A stretch of 64,000 nucleotides of DNA from an uncultured Prevotellaceae bacterium (GCA_900318345.1 ONKD01000011.1:124001-188000); one strand, 5' to 3'. Counted from the stretch's first letter, positions 18,401-26,518 are shown. The notes: generated by a model from the sequence alone, not told the origin. A program made the numbers and translations.

Positions 18401-18408
18401 TAACTTTG
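18401..18408 (+). promoter_or_regulatory. -7 box (TAACTTTG) for hpt
   Basis: TAACTTTG lies 22 bp before the ATG at 18431. Confidence 0.55.
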
Positions 18409-18430
18409 CAGTCTAATTCTCTATTACCAC

Positions 18431-18976
18431 ATGGAAGAAGTAACTTATCAGGGCCTTACGTTTGAGCCTTATATCAGACGTGAACAGATTGCTGGCCAAG
18501 TGCAACGCCTGGCCCAGGAAATCAAGCGTGACTATGACGGCAAAAATCCTTTATTCTTGTGTGTGCTCAATGGAGCCTTCATCTTTGCCGCCGACCTGTT
18601 CCGTGCCTGTGACATGCACGATGCCGAAATCACTTTTATCCGTTTCAAGTCCTATGAGGGCATGGCCTCCACTGGCGATGTCAAGGAAATCATGGGCCTG
18701 AATGAGGACATCACCGGGCGCCACATCATCATCGTTGAGGACATTATCGACAGCGGCGTGACAGCCGACCAGTTGCGCAAAGAACTGGCTAAACGCGACC
18801 CCGCGTCGGTCAAGATGGCATCCCTGCTGTTCAAGCCTGAAGCGCTCAAGGTGGGCACAGGGCCTGAGTATGTGGGCTTCGAGATTCCCTCAGAATTCAT
18901 TTTGGGCTATGGTCTCGACCTTGATGGGCTGGCACGCAACTTGCCAGACATCTATGTGCTAAAAGAGAAAAAATAA
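18431..18976 (+). CDS. hpt: Hypoxanthine phosphoribosyltransferase
   Basis: The 181-residue purine salvage enzyme joins hypoxanthine (and usually guanine) to PRPP to give IMP or GMP in the cytoplasm. The PRPP-binding motif IVEDIIDSGVT lies at about 101-111, preceded by FIRFKSYEGMAS, the flexible catalytic loop region. The C-terminal EYVGFEIPSEFILGYGLDLDGLARNLPDIYVL matches the purine-binding part of bacterial Hpt. The length is normal. adk starts 44 bp downstream, so hpt and adk form a nucleotide metabolism unit. Confidence 0.95.
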   Translation: MEEVTYQGLTFEPYIRREQIAGQVQRLAQEIKRDYDGKNPLFLCVLNGAFIFAADLFRACDMHDAEITFIRFKSYEGMASTGDVKEIMGLNEDITGRHIIIVEDIIDSGVTADQLRKELAKRDPASVKMASLLFKPEALKVGTGPEYVGFEIPSEFILGYGLDLDGLARNLPDIYVLKEKK

Positions 18977-19020
18977 GCAATACACATTATTTATAATATA
19001 AAATAGAATCTTAGCAAATC

Positions 19021-19593
19021 ATGTTGAACATTGTCATTTTTGGTGCGCCCGGTTCGGGCAAAGGCACCCAGAGCGATAAACTTATCGAACATTACAACCT
19101 GTATCACATCTCGACGGGCGACGTGCTGCGCGACAACATCCGCCGTGGCACCGACCTGGGCAAGACAGCCAAGGGCTACATCGACCAGGGTCAACTCGTT
19201 CCCGATGAACTCATCATCGACATCCTGGCCCAAGTGCTTGACGACAACAAGGACAAAGCCAGCCAGGGCGTTATCTTTGACGGTTTCCCCCGCACCATCC
19301 CTCAGGCCGAGGCATTGGAGCAGCTGCTGGCCGACCGTGGCACACAGATTGACGCCGTTGTTGGACTCGAAGTACCCGAGGATGAACTCATCAAGCGCAT
19401 CTTGCTACGCGGACAGATGAGCGGCCGTTCAGACGACAACGAGGACACAGCCCGCAAGCGCCTGGAGACTTACCACAACCAGACGTCGCCCTTGAAGGCT
19501 TACTATGAGGAGCAGGGCAAGTACCGCGCCATCAATGGCCTGGGCAGCATCGACGGCATCTTTGAGCTGATCAAGCAAGCCCTCGACGCTTAA
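19021..19593 (+). CDS. adk: Adenylate kinase
   Basis: The 190-residue enzyme interconverts ATP + AMP and 2 ADP in the cytoplasm. The P-loop GAPGSGKGT is at residues 8-16. AMP-binding residues are in HISTGDVLRDNI, and DGFPRTIPQAEAL is the classical adenylate kinase signature. The LID is the short type (GQMSGRSDDNEDT) without the zinc-binding cysteines of long forms, consistent with its 190-residue length. It follows hpt. Confidence 0.96.
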   Translation: MLNIVIFGAPGSGKGTQSDKLIEHYNLYHISTGDVLRDNIRRGTDLGKTAKGYIDQGQLVPDELIIDILAQVLDDNKDKASQGVIFDGFPRTIPQAEALEQLLADRGTQIDAVVGLEVPEDELIKRILLRGQMSGRSDDNEDTARKRLETYHNQTSPLKAYYEEQGKYRAINGLGSIDGIFELIKQALDA

Positions 19594-19690
19594 CCGCAAA
19601 AAACTGGCCAAACTCGTTGGACTGGCCCTAGATCCGAGCGATTTTGGAACAAAAAATGTGAGAAAAGATACTTCTTTTATCAAAAAGTTG

Positions 19691-19698
19691 TATCTTTG
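19691..19698 (+). promoter_or_regulatory. -7 box (TATCTTTG) for tRNA-Leu
   Basis: TATCTTTG lies 16 bp upstream of the mature 5' end of the tRNA. Confidence 0.6.
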
Positions 19699-19714
19699 CA
19701 CCACATAACCGTGG

Positions 19715-19799
19715 GCCTGAATGGTGGAATCGGTAGACACGAGGGACTTAAAATCCCTTGGCCATTGCGGCCGTGTGGGTTCAAGTCCCACTTCAGGTA
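19715..19799 (+). tRNA. tRNA-Leu (anticodon TAA)
   Basis: The 85-nt sequence folds as a class II tRNA. The acceptor GCCTGAA pairs with TTCAGGT (one G-T pair), the D-arm contains GGTAGACAC, the anticodon loop ACTTAAAATC gives TAA, there is a long variable arm (TTGGCCATTGCGGCCG), and the T-arm is GTGGGTTCAAGTCCCAC. The 3' CCA is not encoded. A strong terminator follows at 19805. Confidence 0.95.
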
Positions 19800-19804
19800 C
19801 TAAT

Positions 19805-19840
19805 AACCGGGCTGATAATCATCTGATTATCAGCCCGGTT
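19805..19840. terminator. Bidirectional terminator of tRNA-Leu and nnr
   Basis: AACCGGGCTGATAATC (19805-19820) and GATTATCAGCCCGGTT (19825-19840) form a perfect 16-bp stem with a 4-nt loop between convergent genes. Confidence 0.85.
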
Positions 19841-19894
19841 GCTTGTTTGATTTATTTCCACCCTCTAATCCCATCGCTGGGACCAGATTATGCT

Positions 19895-21415
19895 TTATTT
19901 CATGACTTCCATAATGGCTTTGCCCAGGTGCTCAACGATGTCACCAGCCACCATGCCATAGGTGCCATGCTCCTGAGCTGCCAGGTCGCCGGCCAGTCCA
20001 TGGAGATACACACCCAGCACAACCGACCAGTCGGCAGCATAGTTCTGGGCAATGAGTGCCGAGATCACACCAGTGAGCACGTCACCGCTACCCGGTGTTG
20101 CCATGCCAGGATTGCCACTGCTGTTGACATAGACCTTGCTGTCAGGGCGCACGGTCATCGTGTAGTGACCCTTGAGCACAATGGTGATCTTGTAAAGCTT
20201 GGACACATCAATCGCTTTCTTCAGGCGCTCCTCATCGGTGTTGTGCTCGCCAAACAGGCGGTCAAACTCGATGGCATGAGGCGTGATGATCGAGCGCTGG
20301 GGAATGCTCTTGAGGAGCATAGGCCGACGGGCAATGCAGTTGAGCGCATCGGCATCAAGGAGGCACGGACGCTTGAAATTCATGATGAAATGATGCACGG
20401 CATCAAGTGTCTCGTCGTTCACGCCCAAGCCGGGGCCAAGCGCTACCACACTATAGGTGTGGCGCAAGTCGATGGCCGAGGTCATGATCTCGTTGCGGTC
20501 AGGCTCAAACAGGGCCTCAGGAACGGCGGTTTGCAGGACCTGATAGCCACAACGCGGCGCATGCACAGTCACCAGACCAGCACCAGTACGCAACGCACCA
20601 CGTGCGGCCAGCACTGCGGCACCCATCATGCCGTAGCTGCCGGCAATGAGCAGCAATGTGCCATTATCATACTTGTTCATGAAGGGATTGCGCGGTCGCA
20701 TCACCTCATGAACATCATCTCGCTCGATGAGATAAAAGTCGGTTGGCGTGCGAGCAAGGCTCTCGCTGTCCAACTCGATATCCAGCACTTTGCATTCGCC
20801 CACAAACTCGGCATTCTCGGCAAAGTAAAACGCCAGGCGCTTGCTCTGGTAAGTCAACGTGAGGTTTGCCCTGATGATGTTACGGCGGTCATTGCCCACA
20901 TTCCACTCGCCAAACATACCCGAGGGTATGTCAATGGAAACAATGTAAGCGCCGCTGGAATTGATGTATTGCACCAGGGCGGTGTAACCACCCTTGAGAG
21001 GCGTGCGCAGCCCGTTACCGAACAAGCCATCGACCACCACGTCGTTCTCGTCGAGTGCAGGCGGGTCAAAGGTCTGGATCACCTCGATGAAGTTGATGTC
21101 ATCGCCCACGGTAGCGAGCAAGCGGTCACGGTTAGTGAGACAGCACGGTGAAAGCTGTGCCGACTTGATATTAAACAGATAAACCTCAGGCCTGTAGCCC
21201 TGTTCGTACATCATGCGTGCCACGGCAAGCGCATCAGCGCCATTATCGCCGGGGCCAGCAAAAATGACGAAACGCTTGGAGGTCCTCCAGCGCGAGATAA
21301 GCTCATAAGAAACAGCCGACGCCGCCCTTTCAATGAGGTCGAGCGTCAAGATGTTCTCCTTTTCTACGGTACGGTCGCAGATGCGGCGCAGTCCATCATT
21401 GGTAAATATTTTCAT
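19895..21415 (-). CDS. nnr: Bifunctional NAD(P)H-hydrate repair enzyme
   Basis: The 506-residue protein repairs hydrated, inactive NAD(P)H. The N-terminal YjeF_N epimerase domain (about 1-210; FAGPGDNGADALAVARMMYEQGY, VVDGLFGNGLRTPLKGGY) interconverts R- and S-NAD(P)HX. The C-terminal carbohydrate-kinase-like dehydratase (about 225-500) uses ADP or ATP to restore the S form; its signature GNPGMATPGSGDVLTGVISALIAQ is present, as are AGSYGMMGAAVLAARGALRTGAGLVTV and ALGPGLG. Both halves appear complete. It is monocistronic, with a -7 box (TAATTTTG) at 21455-21462. Confidence 0.95.
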   Translation of the reverse strand: MKIFTNDGLRRICDRTVEKENILTLDLIERAASAVSYELISRWRTSKRFVIFAGPGDNGADALAVARMMYEQGYRPEVYLFNIKSAQLSPCCLTNRDRLLATVGDDINFIEVIQTFDPPALDENDVVVDGLFGNGLRTPLKGGYTALVQYINSSGAYIVSIDIPSGMFGEWNVGNDRRNIIRANLTLTYQSKRLAFYFAENAEFVGECKVLDIELDSESLARTPTDFYLIERDDVHEVMRPRNPFMNKYDNGTLLLIAGSYGMMGAAVLAARGALRTGAGLVTVHAPRCGYQVLQTAVPEALFEPDRNEIMTSAIDLRHTYSVVALGPGLGVNDETLDAVHHFIMNFKRPCLLDADALNCIARRPMLLKSIPQRSIITPHAIEFDRLFGEHNTDEERLKKAIDVSKLYKITIVLKGHYTMTVRPDSKVYVNSSGNPGMATPGSGDVLTGVISALIAQNYAADWSVVLGVYLHGLAGDLAAQEHGTYGMVAGDIVEHLGKAIMEVMK

Positions 21416-21454
21416 TGCTAACGAGTGATTTCAAGTGTGAATGATATGAGGGAA

Positions 21455-21462
21455 CAAAATTA
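21455..21462 (-). promoter_or_regulatory. -7 box (TAATTTTG) for nnr
   Basis: On the minus strand TAATTTTG fits TAnnTTTG, 39 bp upstream of the start at 21415. A TTTG further upstream is 23 bp away, slightly wide. Confidence 0.45.
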
Positions 21463-21622
21463 CTTCATTTTTAGCTTATGGAGCACAAAAAATTTAAAAA
21501 ATCTATCGTTTTTTAGATTCTTTTGCAACACCCCGATAATTCTTATTCCTGCTAACACTCCTTTTTTAATAAATTATAACCGAAATAACTGCCCTTGAAT
21601 GAGTTCATATAAACTTTTTTAC

Positions 21623-21630
21623 TATCTTTG
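21623..21630 (+). promoter_or_regulatory. -7 box (TATCTTTG) for the CotH gene
   Basis: TATCTTTG overlaps an in-frame TTG (21628), which therefore cannot be the start. The ATG at 21676, which opens a signal peptide, is preferred. Confidence 0.6.
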
Positions 21631-21675
21631 CAGCCGCAAAAGTTAATGTTTAACAACAGAATTACATATTTTTTT

Positions 21676-23418
21676 ATGAGGAAAAAGTTTCTCTTGGCTT
21701 CATTCCTAATGCTGACAGCTCTTGCCTCGTGGGCACAGGTATTTAGCATTGGAGGCCATCGAACAGTGTTTGACAGTCGCTACAACAGGTGGTTGTGCAC
21801 CCTTCCACAGGAATACTTTGGAAATGACTGGACGACTACCATCAGCTATGTAGACACACTTGTCACTGAGATTGAGATTGAGGGCAACGTCATCGGTGGC
21901 GGTGGCTCGGTCACCTTTGAGGGCCTCGTGGGTGGCAAAGAATATCCCACTAACGTCTATGTGGGTGACAGCCTCATCAGCGGTAACATCACGTTCACGT
22001 GGCTCCCGATTGTGGAGTTGAATGGCACTATCGGTGATGAGTATGAATACGGTACCGTAACCGTCAATGAACCCGACTCGGCAAACGCCGAGCCCCTGTT
22101 CGCAAAGTTGAAATGGCGCGGACAGACCACCAACCAAAGAGGTAAGCACAAGCGTAACTACCGCATTAAGTTTGTCAACGAGGAAGACAGCACTAAGGAG
22201 AATCACCGCTTCTTCGGTCTGCGCAATGACAACTGCTGGATACTGGATGCCGGCCAGGTGGACTTCCTGCGCGTACGCAATCGCGTGAGCACCGACCTGT
22301 GGCTTGACATGGCCCGTCGCCCCTGGTACAGCGACACCCTGCCCAATGCCCGCAACGGTTCTCGTGGCCAAATGGTAGAAGTTCTGCTCAATGGCGAGTA
22401 CGCTGGTATCTACAACATGTGTGAGCCCATCGACCGCAAGCAGATGAAACTCAAGCGTTATGACGAGGAGAACGGGGAGGCCCACGGCGGCTTGTGGATG
22501 GCCCACTATTGGAGCCGCACCGTCAGCATGAGCAATCCTTATTGGTTCTTTGCCGACAGGCCCACTTGGGACGGCTTTGAAATCAAGTATCCCGACCCCG
22601 ACGAGATTGGCCAGACGATTTGGTCTGTACTTCCCAATGCCGTTTGGTTTGCCAACAACGCAAACGACGACCATGTCCTATGCACCGACAGTTTGGCTTA
22701 CTATTATGACATTCCCGTGCTGCAGGACTACTACATTTTCATTGCAGCGCTCCAGGCACTTGATAACGAGAGCAAGAATATATTCTATGCATGCTACGAC
22801 GCTCAGGACCATCCCAGACTGACTATCGCACCTTGGGACCTGGACATCTGCTTAGGCCAGAACTATTCGCCCGGAGTCAACTTGCCCGACATGGTGAAGC
22901 CCGACCGCTATATGGATTGGATCAGCCATCTGCCCATGATTAACATGATCGGTATTGAAGAGTACCATGACCAAATCAAGGAACGCTACAAGGAACTGCG
23001 ACAGACCGTGCTCAACACCGACAGCCTCGTGAACCGCTATCGCAGCGTCATTGACGAGTTGGAGAATAGCGGCGCCGCCGCGCGCGAGGAGCAGCGCTGG
23101 AGCCACGACACCGACCTGGTGCTGAAAAAGCTTGACCTGAGCGCTGAAATGGATTATGTGGAAAACTGGATTCGTCGCCGCATGGAATTCCTTGATGATA
23201 ATGATTGTGAGAATCTTTTCCCGCCCATCCCCGCCCCCATCTATCCTAGGGGTGACGTGAACGGAGACTTCGAGGTCAACATTGCTGATGTGAATGCGCT
23301 CATCGACATCATCCTGGGTGGCGTTGACAACTCTGAAGGCCGATCGGATGTCAACGAAGACGACGAGGTAAACATCAGTGACATCAACGAAGTCATTGAC
23401 ATCATCCTGAACAGTTAA
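21676..23418 (+). CDS. Secreted CotH-type kinase with dockerin-like tail
   Basis: The start is set at ATG 21676 because it opens a good signal peptide (MRKKFLLASFLMLTALASWA); codons before it lie in or just after the promoter. The ~580-residue product has a beta-rich N-terminal segment (to about 130), then a CotH kinase domain (LKWRGQTTNQRGKHKRNYRIKF, VEVLLNGEYAGIYNMCEPIDR, and the APWDLDICLG metal-binding signature). CotH proteins are atypical protein kinases, first known from spore coats; bacterial secreted members are mostly uncharacterised. The C-terminal ~60 residues are two EF-hand-like repeats (GDVNGDFEVNIADVNALID, SDVNEDDEVNISDINEVID), as in type I dockerins. The adjacent PPAD-like enzyme has the same kind of tail. 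Export is clear; the target is unknown. Confidence 0.85.
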   Translation: MRKKFLLASFLMLTALASWAQVFSIGGHRTVFDSRYNRWLCTLPQEYFGNDWTTTISYVDTLVTEIEIEGNVIGGGGSVTFEGLVGGKEYPTNVYVGDSLISGNITFTWLPIVELNGTIGDEYEYGTVTVNEPDSANAEPLFAKLKWRGQTTNQRGKHKRNYRIKFVNEEDSTKENHRFFGLRNDNCWILDAGQVDFLRVRNRVSTDLWLDMARRPWYSDTLPNARNGSRGQMVEVLLNGEYAGIYNMCEPIDRKQMKLKRYDEENGEAHGGLWMAHYWSRTVSMSNPYWFFADRPTWDGFEIKYPDPDEIGQTIWSVLPNAVWFANNANDDHVLCTDSLAYYYDIPVLQDYYIFIAALQALDNESKNIFYACYDAQDHPRLTIAPWDLDICLGQNYSPGVNLPDMVKPDRYMDWISHLPMINMIGIEEYHDQIKERYKELRQTVLNTDSLVNRYRSVIDELENSGAAAREEQRWSHDTDLVLKKLDLSAEMDYVENWIRRRMEFLDDNDCENLFPPIPAPIYPRGDVNGDFEVNIADVNALIDIILGGVDNSEGRSDVNEDDEVNISDINEVIDIILNS

Positions 23419-23641
23419 CATAGTAATAACGTATAACTCCCATCCCGGTGGACTCCAAATCATGTTGGGGTCCACTGGTTCTTTCTCTCCGTGAGCCCGA
23501 ATAACAATAAAGCACTGACAGCCCACACATCCTACCCATAGAGACAAAGATTTTGCGTCTCACAATACTATCCGGGCGATATCTCCTCATGACGCCATGC
23601 AAAATCATGCAAGCAAACATCATCAATTCATAAAAAAAATG
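23419..23641. other. Intergenic region between the CotH and PPAD-like genes
   Basis: No gene or strong terminator was seen. The following -7 box shows that the next gene has its own promoter. Confidence 0.3.
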
Positions 23642-23649
23642 TACCTTTG
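23642..23649 (+). promoter_or_regulatory. -7 box (TACCTTTG) for the PPAD-like gene
   Basis: TACCTTTG lies 21 bp before the ATG at 23671. Confidence 0.6.
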
Positions 23650-23670
23650 CACTAACTAATTCATGCCATT

Positions 23671-25296
23671 ATGAAAAGATTAAAATCATTTTTTACTTTA
23701 CTTGTATTTGCTTCGATGATGTCGACTATGGGCTACATGAATGCCCAAGCACAGACCCGTGAAGCACCTGACTGGAGAAAACTCCACTACCTGTCCGAAG
23801 AAGAAATGCATACCCCCGTGAGGAGGAGTATCAACTTCACGGAAACTCCCGCACCAACCGAAGCACCCCGCTTCGTGGCAGAGTTTGAGCCCATGCAGGG
23901 CGTTACGATTCGCTATCCGCTGGGCATACCCGTTTCCTTGGTTAAATCGTTGGCCGAAAACTGCCAGGTGTACTGCATCGTGCAGTCGTCTCAACAGTCA
24001 AGCGCTCGGTCGAGTTTCACCAACGCGGGAGTAAACATGAGTCGTGTCACCTTTGTGATCGCAAATTCAGATTCCTACTGGGTGCGCGACTACGGTCCCT
24101 GGTATATCTTTGCCGGCAAGACTCCTGCCATCGTCGACAACGTGTATAATCGTCCTCGACCTTACGACGATGCAATACCTCAGACCTTTGCCACGTTCTG
24201 GGATATCCCCCTCTACAGCATGAACCTGCAACACACTGGAGGCAACATGATGGAGGACGGGCGCGGACACGGCGTTAGCGACGATCTGGTCATTAGTGAG
24301 AACAACAATAACGAGGCCAACGTGCGCCAGAAGATGCTTGACTACCTGGGCATCGACAACTACCACATCACCATCGACCCGCAGGGAGAATACATTGCCC
24401 ATGTCGATTGCTGGGGAAAATACCTCGCCCCTGATAAAATCCTGATTGCAAAACTGCCGAAATCCAACAGCCGATATCAGTACTATGAGGAAGTGGCCAA
24501 CTATTTTGCCACAACCAACTGCTGCTGGGGCTATCCCTACAAGGTATACCGCGTTGAAGAACCCGGTGGCAACACCCTTGCTCCTTATACCAATAGCCTC
24601 ATCCTCAATAAGTGCGTCTACGTGCCGCTGGGCAGCAACAGCACTTACAATGAACGCGCCCTCCAGGTCTACAGGGACGCCATGCCCGGCTACGAGGTGA
24701 TTGGCGTGTCCAACACATCCTACAGCATCGGTTGGCAAAACACCGATGCCCTGCACTGCCGCACGCGCGGAGTGATGGACTTCAATATGCTGTTTGTCGA
24801 CCACAGGAACGTGCTCTTCGGCACGCAGGAGTGTGGAGATTCTATCGCCGTGACGAGCAAGTTCATTGCCTATAGCGGAAAGCCCTTGAAAGAGGACTCG
24901 CTACTGGTTTACTACAGCATTGACAACGGCCCCTACCAGACCGCACACATGACAGCCACCGGCAATCCCGATGAATATGTGGGCTACATCAAGGGCTATC
25001 ACCAGGCGTCAGAGGTTGACTACTACGTCTTCGGTGCCGACGAGTCAGAACACCGCTATCAGCAACCTGTGTTCGGCGAATTGGACCCCCACCACTTCAC
25101 GGTCAACATTGCCTTCAAACTGGGCGACGTGAACGAAGATGGTTTTGTGAATATTGCTGACGTGACTACGCTGATTGATTACCTCTTGGGTGGCACTCCT
25201 TCGCCGTTTAACTTCACGGCTGCCGATGTGAACACCAACGGCGACATCAACGTGTCCGACGTCACTGCCCTGATAGATTTAATTCTGGCGAATTAA
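23671..25296 (+). CDS. Secreted PPAD-like peptidylarginine deiminase
   Basis: The 541-residue protein resembles Porphyromonas gingivalis PPAD, which turns peptidyl-arginine into citrulline, preferring C-terminal arginines. After a signal peptide (to about 28) comes the deiminase fold. All catalytic residues recalled for PPAD (D130, H236, D238, N297, C351) have counterparts here: D140 in YWVRDYG, H244 and D246 in HVDCWGKYLAP, N308 in YTNSLILN, and C363 in DALHCRT. The two PPAD arginines that bind the substrate carboxylate (R152, R154) match R161 and R163 in YNRPRP. A ~110-residue Ig-like region follows. PPAD ends in a type IX sorting domain; this protein ends in two dockerin-like calcium repeats (GDVNEDGFVNIADVTTLID, ADVNTNGDINVSDVTALID). 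Agmatine deiminase is the related alternative, but the RPRP pair and export favour a protein or peptide substrate. Confidence 0.85.
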   Translation: MKRLKSFFTLLVFASMMSTMGYMNAQAQTREAPDWRKLHYLSEEEMHTPVRRSINFTETPAPTEAPRFVAEFEPMQGVTIRYPLGIPVSLVKSLAENCQVYCIVQSSQQSSARSSFTNAGVNMSRVTFVIANSDSYWVRDYGPWYIFAGKTPAIVDNVYNRPRPYDDAIPQTFATFWDIPLYSMNLQHTGGNMMEDGRGHGVSDDLVISENNNNEANVRQKMLDYLGIDNYHITIDPQGEYIAHVDCWGKYLAPDKILIAKLPKSNSRYQYYEEVANYFATTNCCWGYPYKVYRVEEPGGNTLAPYTNSLILNKCVYVPLGSNSTYNERALQVYRDAMPGYEVIGVSNTSYSIGWQNTDALHCRTRGVMDFNMLFVDHRNVLFGTQECGDSIAVTSKFIAYSGKPLKEDSLLVYYSIDNGPYQTAHMTATGNPDEYVGYIKGYHQASEVDYYVFGADESEHRYQQPVFGELDPHHFTVNIAFKLGDVNEDGFVNIADVTTLIDYLLGGTPSPFNFTAADVNTNGDINVSDVTALIDLILAN

Positions 25297-25311
25297 TATT
25301 GAGTTTTACCA

Positions 25312-25353
25312 AAAAGAATAGCAGTCAACCAAATAGTTGACTGCTATTCTTTT
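25312..25353. terminator. Bidirectional hairpin terminator at the left element border
   Basis: AAAAGAATAGCAGTCAAC (25312-25329) and GTTGACTGCTATTCTTTT (25336-25353) nearly perfectly pair. It ends the PPAD-like gene and directly abuts the left 17-bp repeat. It was probably also the original terminator of the tRNA-Lys gene before insertion. Confidence 0.8.
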
Positions 25354-25370
25354 ATTGTGATTCGCGTGGG
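25354..25370. repeat. Left attachment site (17-bp direct repeat, tRNA-Lys 3' end copy)
   Basis: ATTGTGATTCGCGTGGG is identical to 30874-30890, where it covers the last 13 nt of tRNA-Lys (complement) plus 4 nt. The two copies bound the integrated element. Confidence 0.85.
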
Positions 25371-25422
25371 ATTATAACCCATAACTGATTATCAAGTAGT
25401 TACAAACGATATTAGCAAAAAA

Positions 25423-25439
25423 AGTACTATTTTAGTACT
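25423..25439. repeat. AGTACT pair at the left end of the element
   Basis: AGTACT occurs at 25423-25428 and 25434-25439, 11 bp apart start to start. The right end carries three copies. These are candidate integrase arm-type or repressor sites. Confidence 0.5.
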
Positions 25440-25591
25440 AAAATTTCCCTACTTGCCAAAAGCATATCACGCGCCGCGGCCTTCATGTCAATTATTAGCC
25501 GGTCTAATCTTTCATACTTCATCGCATTTACCTCTGCTTGCAGATTGATGACTTCTTTGCGCAACTTTCTAATTTCGTTTCTTGTACTCAT
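25427..25591 (-). CDS. Small 54-residue coiled-coil-like protein
   Basis: A complete ATG-to-TAG ORF on the minus strand translates as MSTRNEIRKLRKEVINLQ, continuing with AEVNAMKYERLDRLII and ending EILVLK. The leucine/isoleucine spacing at 10, 15, 17 and 29-34 and the high charge suggest an alpha-helical, probably coiled-coil protein. It is the last ORF of the element before the left attachment site, and its stop lies in the AGTACT repeats. Possible -7 boxes upstream are at 25741-25748 and 25861-25868. No family is recognised; a regulator or accessory factor of integration or excision is only a guess from position and size. Confidence 0.45.
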   Translation of the reverse strand: MSTRNEIRKLRKEVINLQAEVNAMKYERLDRLIIDMKAAARDMLLASREILVLK

Positions 25592-26040
25592 GATATATTA
25601 AGTTTGAAATAAAGTGCCCTCTGTTTAGGTGTCCTCGGTCTTTTGAGTAACCGCGCGGGCGTTTACGCTGCCGCCACCATGCAAAGGGCAATTTATGACT
25701 ATTCGACCGCCTGGGCGATCGCTCAAAAGTTTAGGGATTGCAAATGTAAGCAATTCTCCATAGACACACCAAATTTTAGCGAGAAAAAGACCGGCGGGCC
25801 ATTCCCTGGCGCGCCAGCCTACCGAAAAATGAAATACCCTTATGGCGGGTGTTTCGTCTGCAAAGGTAGTTATTCTTTCCCTTCCCACCAAACCGATGGG
25901 CAAAGAGAATCACGCCCTAATTATAACTATACCCCTGGAACAATTAAAGCGCGTTGCGGGCCTAATTTTCAATTTACGGGGTTATCGTGCCCCCTGCATC
26001 ATGAGGCAGTGACCCTTGCCGTTACCTTGCCATGATCCTG
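25592..26040. other. Element region with overlapping ORFs on both strands, status unclear
   Basis: The plus strand holds a 130-codon frame opened by TTG at 25643 (with KMKYPYGGCFVCKGSYSF and HHEAVTLAVTLP), and the minus strand an antisense frame at 25625-25903. The plus-strand translation resembles short hypothetical proteins I recall from other Bacteroidales genomes, but I cannot verify this. Two minus-strand -7 boxes (TACATTTG 25741-25748, TACCTTTG 25861-25868) suggest that transcription runs leftward, so the region may be a leader or non-coding RNA for the 54-codon ORF. Confidence 0.35.
25861..25868 (-). promoter_or_regulatory. -7 box (TACCTTTG), leftward
   Basis: TACCTTTG on the minus strand would give a transcript towards the 54-codon ORF with a long (~260-nt) leader. 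A second candidate box TACATTTG is at 25741-25748. Confidence 0.4.
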
Positions 26041-26114
26041 GCCAGCTGCACCCCTCGCGCGCGCGCAGGTATGTCGGTTTTGTCGGTTTTGCCCTGGGGC
26101 GGTTGCCCTGCTTT

Positions 26115-26329
26115 AGTTTTTTTAGTTTTTTTAGTTTTTTTAGTTCGGCATCCACTAAAGTAGTGGAAAAGTAGTGTGAGAAAAGTGAGAAAAGTGAGAA
26201 AAGTAACAAAAGTTGCAAAAGTTGCATTTTTTCGGACTTTTCGGATTCGGATTCGGATTTTTCACACACACTAAAAGGCTGATTTTCGGGAAATTACGGG
26301 GTGTTGATATTCCACTTTTTCCACTTTTT
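26115..26329. repeat. Arrays of 9-bp and 6-bp tandem repeats
   Basis: AGTTTTTTT is repeated three times (26115-26141). GTGAGAAAA is repeated three times (26176-26202) and followed by related units GTAACAAAA and GTTGCAAAA. CGGATT occurs three times (26242-26259), and CCACTTTTT twice (26312-26329). The left AAAAGTG-type units and the right CCACTTTT units are in opposite orientation. This AT-rich, iteron-like pattern suggests a replication origin or protein-binding control region. All periods are multiples of three, so a repetitive coding sequence cannot be fully excluded. Confidence 0.5.
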
Positions 26330-26338
26330 CAACACACT

Positions 26339-26407
26339 AAATGTCACACCACTAAAGTACTGATATTCTTTGCTTTATGCCTTTTATTGGTGTGCGAAAT
26401 GTCACAC
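26339..26407. repeat. 11-bp direct repeat AAATGTCACAC
   Basis: AAATGTCACAC is present at 26339-26349 and 26397-26407, upstream of the iteron-like region and downstream of the small HTH gene. It may be a protein-binding site. The stretch to 26518 otherwise holds nothing recognisable. Confidence 0.3.
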
Positions 26408-26518
26408 TTTTTACCCCCAACGGCAAAAAAAATTCCGTGCGCATGGAAAAAGGTTCGGGCGGGGTTTACTAAAAAGGGGTACCCCCTTAAAAAACTATGG
26501 CCCCCGGTCTTGGGTTGA

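Noticed and set aside
19721-21151. 476-residue ORF on the plus strand
   Set aside because: It overlaps tRNA-Leu and is antisense to the clear nnr gene.
21628-21675. TTG start of the CotH gene
   Set aside because: It overlaps the TATCTTTG box; ATG 21676 starts the signal peptide.
25982-26269. 95-residue ORF on the minus strand
   Set aside because: The translation is mainly repeats (LKK, LFS, SE) caused by the 9-bp and 6-bp arrays; judged more likely non-coding, although the multiple-of-three periods leave some doubt.
26213-26518. 101-residue ORF on the plus strand in the element
   Set aside because: No promoter, no family match and low-complexity start; lies in the repeat region.
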